Assembly: GCF_905220565.1 (NCBI RefSeq)
Contig: NC_059408.1
Coordinates: 13,578,508 to 13,642,507 of the forward strand
Reading direction: 5' to 3'
DNA length: 64,000 nt
Origin: Melitaea cinxia
Taxonomy: Eukaryota > Arthropoda > Insecta > Lepidoptera > Nymphalidae
Part shown: positions 13,312 to 25,800 of the stretch, one piece after another
How the letters are laid out: the number at the start of each line of letters is the position of its first letter
How positions within the stretch are numbered: the first letter of the stretch is position 1
Notes under the pieces: generated by a model
Seen by the model: the letters and a program-made list of their open reading frames with translations, nothing else
The model's database searches: none
Told to the model about the DNA's origin: nothing
Program-made: the position numbers and the translations under genes

Positions 13312-13554
13312 TATAAATAAATAAATAAATATCTTATAACACACACACACGTTCGTCTGTTCCTATGGTAAGCAACTTAATGCTTGTGTTATAACAGCCG
13401 ACTGTTATAACTATATATTTTTTGTTATAAATATACATAGAAATAATACATCTATAAATACAAATATTACACCCAGACTCAGGCGGGAATTGATCCCGCA
13501 ATCCTCGGCACAGAAAGCGGGGCCACTACAAACTGTGCCAACGGGCTAGTCAAA
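13312..13554 (-). mobile_element. tRNA-derived SINE, copy 2 (left arm of inverted duplication)
   Basis: Same family as 10021-10271. The head is at 13554 and the TAAA-repeat tail at 13312. The B box is slightly altered (GGATCAATTCCC). Confidence 0.82.
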
Positions 13555-14708
13555 TTGATGTTCTGCTCTAAGTGATACATTATATAGTCCACGCGTTGGA
13601 ATCCTATTTTCAAAAGTTTTTAAATCAGGTCTGACCCTCATTTAAAATCTATTAATATTGTCAACGTCAATGTAACGGACCCGCATGTTTTTTTAAATCA
13701 AATGCCCCATTTGTGTTCGATTTTGAGTGATATTCATTGAAACCATTTGTACATCCATCCGCTATATTGTTTGCATCATTCGTCTGAATATCAATTTAAG
13801 AATATTGAATTGTCTCGTTTTCAAAGTCATTTGGAACACCTAACGTGAAACGTTTCCAACTCGTTGTAGGTTTTTGTCTTTATTGATGTATGTCATTATT
13901 TTTTGACGTGCATTATCTATGAAGACACCGGTATAAAAACGTATTGTAGTTGAGCAGTACAAGCAGTACAAGCAGTACCTAAAATCAACCGAATTGATGA
14001 ATGGTGTACCTAATTCAATTTAGGTATTTCCGTAAGAACAATCTAATATTTCATAATTTCTTTGTATTTTACAAAAACTATCCATCACTTTCGTAGGGAA
14101 AACCGCAAAGATAAGATAAACTCGTTAATGATTGAATTTTCTATCTTAAATTGTTCGTTTTGTCTCGGTACATTCGTACAAGATTCAGTAAAGTTAGCTT
14201 TATTGAAGGTTGTAATATTTGTTCACTGGATATTGTGCAAGTCAAAGACGACTATTTGTATTTTTATCGTTATCAACTGTACAGACATAAAGTTCAACAA
14301 TCCTGTGCTGTTTTAATATCTTTATTTTGTAACAACCTTATCAGATATAATTTGATATCAAACATGTGTTTATTTTTCTTTGTTAAATGTTTTTGTGTAT
14401 CTTTTTTATTTTCTTGAAACAAAAAACTAGTCTTTGACGTTGAGTGTTTTTTTTTTGTTGTATAAACGTGTTTAGGTTCGGAGTGTTCCTAAACGTGCAA
14501 TATTACGTCGATAATACAGAATTGAATGTTATAATTTTATAAGGAAAATATTTATATTATGATTTTTTGTGGTGTTAGTTTTTTTTTACAATCTACTCTT
14601 AATAAAAGGATCTTTTTTATCTTTATACTGATTGATGGTAGAATCTAAAAAAGAAACAGAAATGAAAACTGTAAAAATACGTTACTGATATTGTCAAAAT
14701 TGTTGTAA

Positions 14709-14935
14709 TAACAAGCGTATGGCTCACCTGATGATAAGCAATTATCGCTTCATTAACTTATAGACGCCTGCAACACCAGAAGCATCGCAAGCGTGCCGAC
14801 CATTCTCTCATTCGCCTTCCCCCTCGGTAGCTCTGGTGATCCTACTAACCACACCTACATAACACAATACTGCTTGAAATCGGTATTATTTAGCCGTGTT
14901 CTTCTGTAAGGTCGAGGTACTAACGCTGTTCGTGA
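14709..14935 (-). repeat. Dispersed repeat 'CACCTGATG' family
   Basis: Plus-strand landmarks are GGCTCACCTGATGATAAGC, GCAACACCAGAAGCATCGC and CTTCTGTAAGGTCGAGGTAC. Read in the opposite direction it ends like a LINE/SINE 3' tail. Relatives: 880-1010, 43620-43690, 50490-50760, 56281-56370 and 60809-61040. Confidence 0.7.
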
Positions 14936-14942
14936 CTTATAA

Positions 14943-15434
14943 TCTATACATATAATAAAATGGTAGGAAAGTCAAAACTTTATCTATATTTTATTACATA
15001 TAATAAAATGGTATGAAAGTCAAAACTGTACATTGAATATTTTATTTTAAAGAATACTTGGGGTGTGATCTCCAATCGATACCGAAGCCAAAAATCTAGT
15101 TTTTAGAATTTTTGTCTGTTTGTCTGTATGTATGTCCGGGATAAACTCAAAAAGTACCGCATGGATTTACTTCAAATTTGGCACGAATATTATTAAGAAG
15201 TCGGGTCAACATATAGGCTACATATTATCATGCTATCGTCTACTGGGAACGAGCAGTGAACCTTTATTTCTTCAACGCATTCTGTAACAACGTGTAATCT
15301 AACGACGCATATTTGAATGTTGTTGTTATTATGTCAATAACCATGTCATAAGCTAGCTTCACACAATAAATAAAGACACTATAGTATATTTAGTATCAGC
15401 ATTGCACCCGTGCAAGGCCGGGGCGGGTCGCTAG
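14943..15434 (+). mobile_element. Non-autonomous Helitron-like element with doubled 5' end
   Basis: It starts TCTATACATATAATAAAA after an A and ends GGCGGGTCGCTAG before a T, as Helitrons do (TC start, CTRR end, A/T target). The first about 35 bases (catataataaaatgg..aaagtcaaaact) occur twice, near 14948 and 14996. No coding frame is seen. Confidence 0.7.
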
Positions 15435-15689
15435 TAAAAAAAAACGAAATAAAAAAAACAGTTCGCTACTACTGTATTGAGTACGTAAAATAAATAATAA
15501 TGAGGCTAAGTTAATATTTGAAAATTTAGTTTAATTTAGAAAGTGGTATATTGGAATGAACCGTAATTTTAGTTTGTTTACAAGAAGTCTTAAAATATTG
15601 AATAAACACTTATGTTAAACAAGACACTGTCGAAATGTTTTTGTCAAATTAACACAGCTATAAGCTATATGTATAGTAATAAATTTCTT

Positions 15690-15745
15690 TGACTAGCCCG
15701 TTGGCGCAGTTTGTAGTGGCGCAACCCGCGGAACAGAAAGCAGGG
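15690..15745 (+). mobile_element. Rearranged SINE fragment
   Basis: A SINE head (GACTAGCCCGTTGGCGCAGT) runs to GTAGTGGC and is then joined to the reverse complement of the SINE's own internal part (GCAACCCGCGGAACAGAAAG). It is a fold-over junction. Confidence 0.65.
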
Positions 15746-15899
15746 AGAGCAGCGGAAATTAAAAAACATGCGGGTCCGTTACATTGACGTTGATAATATT
15801 AATAAATTTCAAATGAGGGTCAGACCTGATTTAAGAACTTTTGAAAATAGGATTCCAACGCGTGGACTACATAATGTATCACTTACAGCAGAACATCAA

Positions 15900-16165
15900 T
15901 TTGACTAGCCCGTTGGCGCAGTTTGTAGTGGCCCTGCTTTCTGTGCCGCGGGTTGCGGGTTCGATTCCCGCCTGAGCCTGGGTGTAATATTTGTATTTAT
16001 ATATTTATAGATGTATTTATTTCTATGTATATTTATAAAAAATATATAGTTACAGCAGTGGGCTGTTACCTGTAACACAAGCATTAAGTTGCTTACCATA
16101 GGAACAGACGACCGTGTGTGTATATTATATGATATTTATTTATATTATTTATTTATTTAAGTGAA
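15900..16165 (+). mobile_element. tRNA-derived SINE, copy 3 (right arm of inverted duplication)
   Basis: The most complete copy: A box within TTGGCGCAGTTTGTAGTGGC, B box GGTTCGATTCCCG, then the AT-rich body and tail. Confidence 0.85.
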
Positions 16166-16534
16166 TTGTAAATATATAATTTAAAAACCTATAACATATA
16201 TAGAAAATATTAAATGTAATGATTTATTAGTACACTATACAGATGAATTGCTAAAAATTGTTATAAATAAAATGACATCAGCATAGAATTCTACACGTGC
16301 ATGTATGATAGAAAAAAATAGATAAAGAAATATATAGTAAAAAAATGCTTAACTATTTGGAAATGAAACTCGATTGATTGAATTAATAAACACGTGTAAT
16401 TGTTACAAAACTAACTTTTAAACGTTTGGAATATAACGATGATGATCACATTACAGATTGTTTTATTAGTTGCGGCGGCAACATGTTTGTAAAATTATGT
16501 TTTATTAATTTTGTTAATGTTATAAAAATTTATG

Positions 16535-16861
16535 CTGTGTGTTCACGGCATTAAAGAATATAGCCACCCCCTCTCTTCCCGTGGGTGTCGTAAGAGGCGA
16601 CTAAGGGATAACACAGTTCCACTACTACCTCGGAACTAAAAAGCCGACCGATGGCGGGATAACCATTCAACTGCTGGCTTTGAAATACACAGGTCGAAGA
16701 CGGTCAGCAGCGTTTTCGGTGCGACAAAGCCAGCCCTGCGGTCACCAACCCGTCAGCCCAGCGTGGTGACTATGGGCAAAACACATGAGTTCACGCCATT
16801 TTTGGCGTGAACTTTTGGAGGCCTAAGTCCAGTAGTGGACTGCGAAAGGCTGATGTGATAA
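16535..16861 (+). mobile_element. RTE-type LINE 3' tail
   Basis: Same landmarks as 6843-7195: CCCTCTCTTCCCGTGGGTGT, CCGACCGATGGCGGG, GTCCAGTAGTGGACTGCG, then GGCTGATGTGAT. Confidence 0.78.
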
Positions 16862-17313
16862 AAATGTACGTTGTTGTCATCTTTTCTAAATAAAGTAATA
16901 CTGGATTATTATAAATGCGAAAGTATTAAGATGGACGTTTATTCATTATTCCGATTAGAATCGATTCTATTTTCTTTTAATGCTAAAACTGTTGAGCAAA
17001 TTGTATTGAAACTTAGTGTGTAGATGGCTTAAGATCTAAAATAACAGATGGGCATGGGTTTTCTTTTCTCCTGAAATTTCCACGGGATTAAAGTCACGTA
17101 ATATAAAGCTAAAACTGCGAGGTGCAGTTAGTACATTAAAACGACGTAAAAGGGTCACTAAGTGGCCACTCTAGTACCCGTAGACTTTATTACTTTATCA
17201 TACTTAAAGTCAAGATTTAATAAAAGAATAATTGTGGAATTTTTGTTATTTTTTCGTACTAGACGATTATGAACAATATTTTGAAGTCTTGGAAATTTAC
17301 AATATTATCATTA

Positions 17314-17629
17314 CTAGCTGACTCGGCAAACGTTGTCTTGTCGCTAAACGCTATATAAAAATAGGGGTTGGTGGTAGAAGGGTGAAAATTTAGGGTTGTA
17401 TGTATTTTTCAACGCCAAATTATAATCAAATTAAAAATAAATAATTTATCTAAAAATTGAAAAAAAAAATTAGGGGTGGACTACCCTTAACATTTAGGGG
17501 GATGAAAAATAGATGTTGTTCAATCCTCAGATCTACCCAATATACACACAAAATTTCATGAGAATCGGTAAAGCCGTTTCGGAGGAGTTTAACTACAAAC
17601 ACCGCGACAAGAGAATTTTATACATTAGA
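17314..17629 (-). mobile_element. Non-autonomous Helitron, family 1
   Basis: Read on the minus strand it starts TCTAATGTATAAAATTCTC and ends TTTGCCGAGTCAGCTAG, between A and T. Before the CTAG end is the family hairpin (CGGCAA...TTGCCG in the 59531 copy). It is 316 bp long and shares most of its sequence with 59531-59842. Confidence 0.8.
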
Positions 17630-17823
17630 TTGTATTTGAGTCGTGTCCGTACAAACACTTCTTCATAGGATGAGGCATGTTATCAAAAAGGAAGTTTAAA
17701 TTTAAAATTACCCAGTTTTAGTTTCTTAAACATTCGAAACTAATCGATTTGTGATGTTTTAACTAACTCAAAACCATCATTCCTATTTTTAAATTCTGAT
17801 TTTGTATCGCATCTTCCTTTTAA

Positions 17824-19035
17824 GAGCCATTTCACAATTTTACGCTCTGCAAGTTTAGGTAAATTTGGTCGCATCGCGCGAGTCGTACGAGCCGCGCGAT
17901 CTTTGTGCTAGTACGTATAGTGTGACAACCAAAAGACCATCGTGATCATTTTCTGATGTATAATAAAAATTATAACTATGGTATAAAATGTTTTTTACAT
18001 AATTAATTTGTTAAAAATTTCAAGTATGTTATATAACAACAGTCAATAAATTTAAAATAAAATAAAAAAAAACAATTTTATGAAACAATTTTTTTAAATT
18101 GATTTAGTTTTTTCAGTTTACGAATGAATCTAATATTTACGATATGAATAAAAAAGCATTTAATGACATCGACACCGACAAACATATTAATTAACAAATA
18201 ACAAGACAAACAGATTGAAATGCCTATTTGTATTGATAGTGTGAGAAAAGAAAATTAAATTATACATTTGTTTACAGAAATTATCATTATATTATTATTT
18301 TACAGTCATTTTCGTAATATGTTTATTTTATTTATATTTTATTATGAAAGTATCAAATGCGTTTTATCCGCTATAACAACAGGCGCTTGGCGCGTGTGAG
18401 CGAAAGAGACGGCTGCGCAGAATTTGGCGTGGACCTTACCTCTAAGAGCGCTAGCGCTCGACTGATTTACCGGGCTTGATGCGTGGCAATATATACTATC
18501 TTTTTATTATTTAATATAAAATGTATTAAAAATAATTACATCTTTTAATTATTTTTTTTGTATTCCTTAATGATGTAAGTTTACTTTGATGAAGATAGTT
18601 CGTTAAAATTTCTTAGTTTTCTAAGAGAAATATCGCTTTTAAAATTGTACTTATTTGGAAAATATTCGTAACTTTAATTTTTTTTTATCGTTTAATAGAG
18701 ATACAAATGGAATAAAAATCTATGATAGTGGACAACAAAATTATATTCCACATATTATGATATTTTTTTAAAATGGTTTCAACGTAGAGGTTATTGAAAA
18801 GTAAGACTTCAAAGTATACATTGCGACCGTTTAACCAGGGAGGAGGCTGATGAAAAGGTTAATAATTTTATACACATAATATAAATCAAAATTCTGATCT
18901 GACTATGGACTACAACAAAGGTTGCTCTATTATATTTCAAGAATATCAAATTACATTATTGCATCCAACACTGAGATTGACGACGTCAAAATATTACAAT
19001 TTCGCGGATTGTTACCGATTTTTGTGAAATGGCTC
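17824..19035. mobile_element. TTAA-flanked element with GAGCCATTTCACAA inverted ends
   Basis: Fourteen-base inverted termini (GAGCCATTTCACAA and its complement) are flanked by TTAA at 17820-17823 and 19036-19039. The 1.2-kb interior is AT-rich apart from short GC-rich subterminal blocks (about 17870-17930 and 18380-18485). No coding frame is apparent. It is probably another non-autonomous TTAA-targeting element, with termini different from 9704-11921. Confidence 0.7.
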
Positions 19036-19094
19036 TTAATAAACCCGGCTGGGTCACATACTCGTATATGATAATATAATTATATATAAATACA

Positions 19095-19262
19095 ATACAA
19101 ATACAAATACTCCTTATTGTACACTATCAGAGAAAAATTTTACACCGTAAAAGAAAATATAGACATGTACAAAAGGCGGTCTTATCGCTAAAAGAGCGAT
19201 CTCTTCCAGACAACCTCTAGCATGAAAAGGACATGACTAAAGAATTAGACGGCATGGAGGTG
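19095..19262 (-). mobile_element. LINE 3' end fragment (shared tail), minus
   Basis: It carries AAAGGCGGTCTTATCGCTAA and TTCCAGACAACCTCTAG, preceded by CTCCTTATTGTACA. Same family as 62998-63135. Confidence 0.7.
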
Positions 19263-19370
19263 TACATACATAATATATACATATAATACGTAAATATACA
19301 TACACATATATACACATATACATACACACATACATATATATATACATATACATATACATACACATGTACC
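19263..19370 (+). repeat. (TA/CA)n microsatellite
   Basis: Interrupted alternating purine-pyrimidine repeats of TATACATA type, next to the LINE 3' end 19095-19262. Confidence 0.9.
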
Positions 19371-19729
19371 TTTATTTTCATTCGCTGGTGGATCAGGCAA
19401 ATTTTTGTAATATATAAGTTTTCAGGTTTGTTTTTACTACATTGACTGGCATTAGAACGCGAAATTATTTCGTGGAATTTTAATACTCTGAAGGAGTACT
19501 ATTTATATGATATGATAAAATGTATCTTCACGGACATTCCAAAATAAATTTTCCAAGTCTTGCCCTCCCCTCGTTACAATATAAAATGTGTTAATTTTGA
19601 TGTAATGTGTTGGTCATCTACAACGATATACTGAGTTGTACTTAACTAAAAAAAAAATATGTCTCTATAGTATAATAAAAAAAACGCCTCTCATTGTTGT
19701 CATGACCTAATAATTATTTTTCATTACAG

Positions 19730-19849
19730 ATTCCAGTCGCGTCAGCAGAAGGCCACTGTATATGGTATGGTGTGTGTTCGAACGCTACACAGAAATCGCT
19801 AAATTGCTATTACGATGGTCCAGCTAAGCCTCTAGATGAAAGCGCAAGG
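19730..19849 (+). CDS. NPC1: NPC1 exon A: start of N-terminal domain
   Basis: This 40-codon exon is phase 0 at both ends. The acceptor is ...cattacag and the donor gtaagt. It encodes EGHCIWYGVC near the start, the hallmark of the mature NPC1 N-terminus, and a LNCYYDGPAKPL segment whose Asn aligns with the sterol-contacting Asn41 of human NPC1. The exon has no initiator Met, so at least one upstream exon with the signal peptide must exist. I saw no convincing candidate for it between 1 and 19729. Confidence 0.93.
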
Positions 19850-22800
19850 GTAAGTAAACTAGGTTTACTATCATTGTAATGCGTAACAATATTTTTTTTT
19901 ATTAGTTAGTATTTATTTTTGACTTTTTTTATTTCTTATTTTTTTAATTCTGAAGGTTGAAAGGTCGAAGGTCGAAGGTGTCGATAAAAGTTCAGGTTGT
20001 TAAGCATTAAGTAGTGACAAATAGGGACATAGAAACGAATAAAGGGTTTTAATTATTTCTGTCACGTGAAAAAAAAAAATAACAGAATTTAATAGACGTA
20101 CAACATAATTATGATTTAGTAATTAATTTCTCAGAAATTAAATTTAAATTCTGTATTGTAGACTTATTATAAATCCAAATTCACGTAATATAAAACAGTC
20201 CAGAATCCACAATTTAGTTTTTTGTATTGCCGATGTTGAATTGAAAACCTATATTAGAAATTCATAATTACTGTTTTTTGTTCGTCAGCTTCTAAAACAA
20301 CGAGGCAACCTTTATTTATATTTCAGTTAATATCGTGCGATCGCGTCATGAGGTGAATAATAAAACTGAAAATATATAATCTCCTTGTAATATGTGAATG
20401 GTGATTGATATTTGAATACGGATAAAAATAACATTTTAAGTATTATTAAACCATTCATTTACAATTGTTTCATTAAAAATTGTAAGAAATGTAATAATAA
20501 CCATTCACTAATATTAAAATACCTGTAAATAAAAATAAAATTTGTTAATTAGTATAATACTCTAAAAAACGCATGCAGAAGATGTTCGATTTTAATATTG
20601 TAAAGATCCTTAAACTTAACATGTACAAATCGCAGTGACTGGATATTGGATAATTCTCGTAATGTCGACTCTATAGATTTTTATGTTTACGTTTGAAGAT
20701 TGAATTAATAAATATGTAACTTGTGACGTCATAGCACTTGTAAGATAACGTTAAGTCCTGATCCGATACTACCTCTTGACATAATAAAAAGCTACAAAAA
20801 ATATTACGAAGAGTCGAAAGAGGTTTTACTTGTTTGTGTCGTCGCAATTGTACTTCAATCGTTATTATCTTTATGTCAATTATGTCCCTAGATATTGCGG
20901 AATCAATATATGTTTGTGATAATTTTGCCGGCTAAAAGTAATTAGCCATTTACCTTTTTAAATATATTTAAAACTTATTAATGTAGAAATTCGTTTAAAA
21001 GAATACAAAAAGAGATTAAAATTGATTCCAGAAATCAAAGAAGAACTAAAACTTGAACTAAATGAACTGCTCGTATCTGATTGTTACGAAAAAGAATATC
21101 AGTTCGTTTATTGTGTCTGAAACTATCACTCTAATTTCAAAAGTAATCTAATATTGAAATTTATTTTATACAGCTGAATTTGTGAGCGTTTTCTTCTATT
21201 TAAATATTTGGGTATAACCTCAATATGTATATAACCTTGAATCAAAAACGTAATTGAGCTAGGACTTTAAGATAAAGACTAAAACTATTCAAGGCCAGTG
21301 TTCTTGAAATCCTTTAAAGCAAAAAAAAATCGTGCAGGTTTGCCTTTGGTCTCAATTCAAGTACCATATCTTTGAATCGCAAGTTTTGACATTTTTTTTC
21401 TGCTTTAATTTATAACCTAAAATAATTATCATGACCTTTGTCTATAGATGATAATATTCTAAATTATATTCAGTTTCAAGTCCCTGGTGAGCTATTATAT
21501 ATATTGTAACTAACTTGAAGTATGCGAAACTTCTTTTGTCTGACCTTAAACATTGGTCTATAGTGGTAGAGGGCATATAGGCAGTACTTAACATTTGTAA
21601 TGTAATAAATTTTTGCGGGGCTCTTAGCGTAGAAGAAACTTTTTATATTTAACTTTTTATAAGAATTACGAAATATGTAGTGAAAGACTCTTTAGACACA
21701 AGACAAACAACAAAATTTAATCTTTCAGTTCTTGTGCCATTCTGAGATAATTTTGCCGTCAAGGACAATACAATAAGAATTTTAATAAAGCATTTAAACT
21801 GTCCTGTTAATGTCCTAAACTTTTTTTTCACCTTTCAAGGTCGATTCTGTAGGGTAAAAAGTGGGTCAAACGCGAGGTTAGTTCGCCTGTTATTCTATAT
21901 TTAGCATTTGCATGCGATTGTGACGCTAAACGAAGCCTACATTAAAATGGACATTGGGAACTCGAGCTGATGGTGAATGAATGAAAAATATAATAATATA
22001 ATAAAAACCAGTTTTGTTTTTGACGTTAGCTTATTTTTTAGATAATCGTGAAAAAGTCTCAAGAGCATCAATAATCCTCTGCACTATAATGCAATGATAT
22101 AAAATCAAATATTTCGCAAAACGATCGATATCCAAAAAACCAAAGACCGCAGAACATTGGGGTACCAAAAGATTTGTGGTATCCCAAAAACGAATGAAGG
22201 CGCTACCTATTTTATAACTTTGATAAACCAATATCGAGCTAAGTTAATTAATAAACAATGTTTAATTAAGTAAATTAATAATTAATGTTTTTGTTGTGCA
22301 AAATAAGGTATGCCAGCAAAATGGAAATGGAAAAATGCCTTATGACATTAATAATGAAATCCAACTCATTATCCTGCTTCTGTTTGACATAAATGTTTTG
22401 GAATATATTTATGCACGTCGTCGTATGTCTCATGATGGTTCTTTCATTGTCGAGTATGAGATGACTAGTAATTAATCTTAATAGCGTCTGAGTATTAAAA
22501 AGTGTGAACATTAAACGAAACTGGCTTTTTCAAAAAAAAAAAAAATAATTATATTTTATTGAATTCATCAATCCACCTCTTTTATAGGTTTTTTTTTTGT
22601 TGAAGGTCAAATGAAGTTGAAGAAAATTAATGATTGATAAACATAATACTCTTGTTTAGCAAAAACTATCTTGTATTAAATTTTGTTTCTAGAATATTCT
22701 CACGATGTCCTCAACCATACGTCATGGTCAAAGAAAGTGGGCCAACGGTTGTCGTCATTTCCCTTAGGAAATAGCGTGCCTTAACATATTGGTACGCTAC

Positions 22801-25800
22801 TTAATACATAACTAAAGACAATCAACCACTTTCCTATAAAAAATACTAAACGTAGCTTGATATTATTTGAAGAAACGAATTTTTATAACAATATATAAGA
22901 CTGACTATTGCCACTGAATTTTGTTTATTTGTTATCTGTTTCAAGGCTTTTTTATTATTATGAAGTTTGTGTTTTTGAAGAACTCGTTGTAGCTAAAGTA
23001 ATAATGTTAGCATTGAGTTGAAAAAATAGAATAGGATACTGTTCTAAAGTATCCAATTAAAAACAGAAATCTAAACGTAAATGAATAATTTCAAGTATTA
23101 AATTAGAAGTGATAAAAAGTTAGAACGTAGAGATTATAAAAAACCAATGCATTTAAAATGATTGTATACTGTGATGTGTCATATTAAACTGACTCAGACT
23201 CTCAGATAACAGGGTTAAGCGTATATTGACATGATCATTAGTACCTAATGTTTATAAATTCTTATCTATACATCTATACAATTAAGTAAAATTGGAGTGT
23301 CTGTTTGTAATATTAAAATAACCGCTTTTTACTAAATGCATATGGATGTATACACGATACATCTACCAAAATAACATTTTTTACAATTTTCGTCCGTCTG
23401 TCTGTCTGTTTGTTACGGATAATCTCTGAAATCACTATAGACCGATTTTCACGGCACTTTCACTGGCAGATAGCTGATATAGTAAGGAGTTACTTAGACT
23501 ACTTTTATTTTAGGAATTTATTTATTTTATAACTCTGTAAACTGAACTTTTTTGTTAAATTCCACGCAGACGAAGTCGAGGGCACAGCTAGTCTGTAGTA
23601 AATAATAAACAATAATTTATAAAGTAATTGTTTATGAGGAAATTGACGACACATATAAGGAAACATGACTTTTGCAAAAACTTGTTTTTGGTTTCCCTAG
23701 GATTTTAATTTTATAGGCTTTTGATGTGTCTCAATGGCAGTATATGTTCTTGAAAATGTACAATTTATTTAGGACTATAGCGGGAGTATTTTTGAAAATT
23801 ATAGTAATTCTGTCAATACATTTAAATGTTCGGGGATGATCGGTCTAAAAATCATGTGTTTGTCCCAAAAGCTCAAACAATGCCAATCGTTTGTATGGCC
23901 TATATACATACATAATTATGGATTCTAACATTTATCATGTGGATGTGGCCAAAATCCAGTTGCTGTGAACACTACGCTAACTTATATATATATTCAAAAA
24001 ACGAATAGTACCTAGTACATATGTACTTTTCGCTATACAAATACTTTTTCTACTCATAATTTTGTTTTTGAATTTTACTACGAACGAACGTGGGCGCATT
24101 GCCAACGTACGTTCGTAATGCACCGCGTAAATGATAATGAATTTAAAACTTTAAACCTCAAAGATTAAAGTTCAAATTTATTTAAATTTAAATTTTAATG
24201 TTTACAGCGATAGTTTAGTTACATCCAAAGAAGTTCCATTGTTTATCACTGTGGTTAAAGATATAAAAATATCGTACTTAATCGTATTAATGTATACATA
24301 CCACATAAATCTATACAATGCTTTACTTGTAATAAGTTTTTAAAACATTTCAATTGTATGTATTTTTATCGACTTCAAAAAAGGAAGAGGTTGTCAATTC
24401 TACTGTTTTTTCTTTTTTTTGTGTGTTAATTCATAACTTTTTACTGGGTGAACCGATTTCGATGTTTTTTTTTTAAATCGAAAAATGGTGCTTCTCATGT
24501 TCTCGTAGTCCGATTTAATTTTGATTGATATTTGACAAGTATTTTTTGAGTTATCTCTGACAATGCGTATTTACTTGACTATTTTTTCGTCTACGTCGTC
24601 TACCTGTCGATATAATTGAAGTCGATTTTTTTTTAGTTTGCGAGCAAACACAATTAGGTAACATACTTATAGTGAATTCTTCGCCAACTGCAGTAGAGCG
24701 TTGCGGTTAAGCTTGAACAATTTTTACCTATGCTTTTGCAGAAAAGTGGAATGTTTATATACTGTTTCAAAACAAATTGTAAATATATTATAGTATGTTA
24801 ATTATATTGTAATATGTTAATTTATATGTTTAAGATTGTAGTTTAGTTGCTTATGTGCTAGGTTTTAATATTGAACTGTAACTGCAACCAGCGGAATATA
24901 ATCAGTTATATTATGCGTTCCTCCATCCGAAAAAAATATAATAATATTTTGTGAATTGTTAATTGATTGTTATAATTATTAATTAATTAAATCATCGGAT
25001 AGCTTTCACCCTCAGACTGCGTACGTCTTTATTATAATAAATTCAGATCGAGGAAAATTCTTTGACATTTTTCCTCGCGTTCACGCCTACATTTGTGTAT
25101 AAATTAAACTCTTTATCAGTCCTACACGAATAATTCAATACATTCGGCTTACGTAAAATGTTCATGCGTTAAACAATTCAGCATCGCTTTATCGATTTTC
25201 AATATTTCTTTTACTAAATTGGTAAAAGCGCCTGGTCGTTGAACCCAATCTCCTAATTGATGCGGAGTTCAGGTTGAGTGGTCACGGTTACTTAAAATGC
25301 TCTTTTTGCGTAGCACTACAAATGTATAACTATGTAAACCATTGCGTGAGCGAGTCGATTGACGGTCGCCTTTTGGTCCCCACATGGCAAAGTTGATGGC
25401 GCCAATGACGTTATAATTGTCTTCAATAATGTTCACTTAACAAAATTAATTGAACCGAATATGATTCAACGAGGCGGCTGCTCTTATCAAAGTCTATGAG
25501 GGTTCTTAATCATACTGATACATTTTGATCAGACATTATTGACCATTTAATGTTTCCACTTTTATCGATTTGGTTAAATTGTTCTTAGAGTATGGATTCT
25601 ATATACAATGTTTGGCAGTCGTAAAAATTAGAGATGACTGCAGAATATCTGCATTATATGTAGAAACATACGAACAGTCAGGTCCGTGAAATAGAGTTTT
25701 TGAAAGAGAGTAGTTGTATTTAACAAAAAACAGGGTGTCCCGAAACTTTTGCACTGTATGTTATCAGCACACATCTGTATCATAATGGATTTCACAAATT

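Larger units (their letters stand above)
13312..16165. repeat. Inverted duplication with roughly 390-bp arms, each carrying a SINE
   Basis: The left arm 13312-13700 is a minus-strand SINE followed by a unique-looking 145-bp segment. The right arm 15758-16165 is the reverse complement: the same 145-bp segment followed by a plus-strand SINE. Shared landmarks include GGACCCGCATG/CATGCGGGTCC and the CCACGCGTTGGAATCC/GGATTCCAACGCGTGG pair. The arms differ at scattered bases. Between them lie a repeat fragment (14709-14935) and a Helitron (14943-15434). It may be one composite element with long inverted ends or an inverted duplication of a SINE-bearing segment. Confidence 0.75.
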
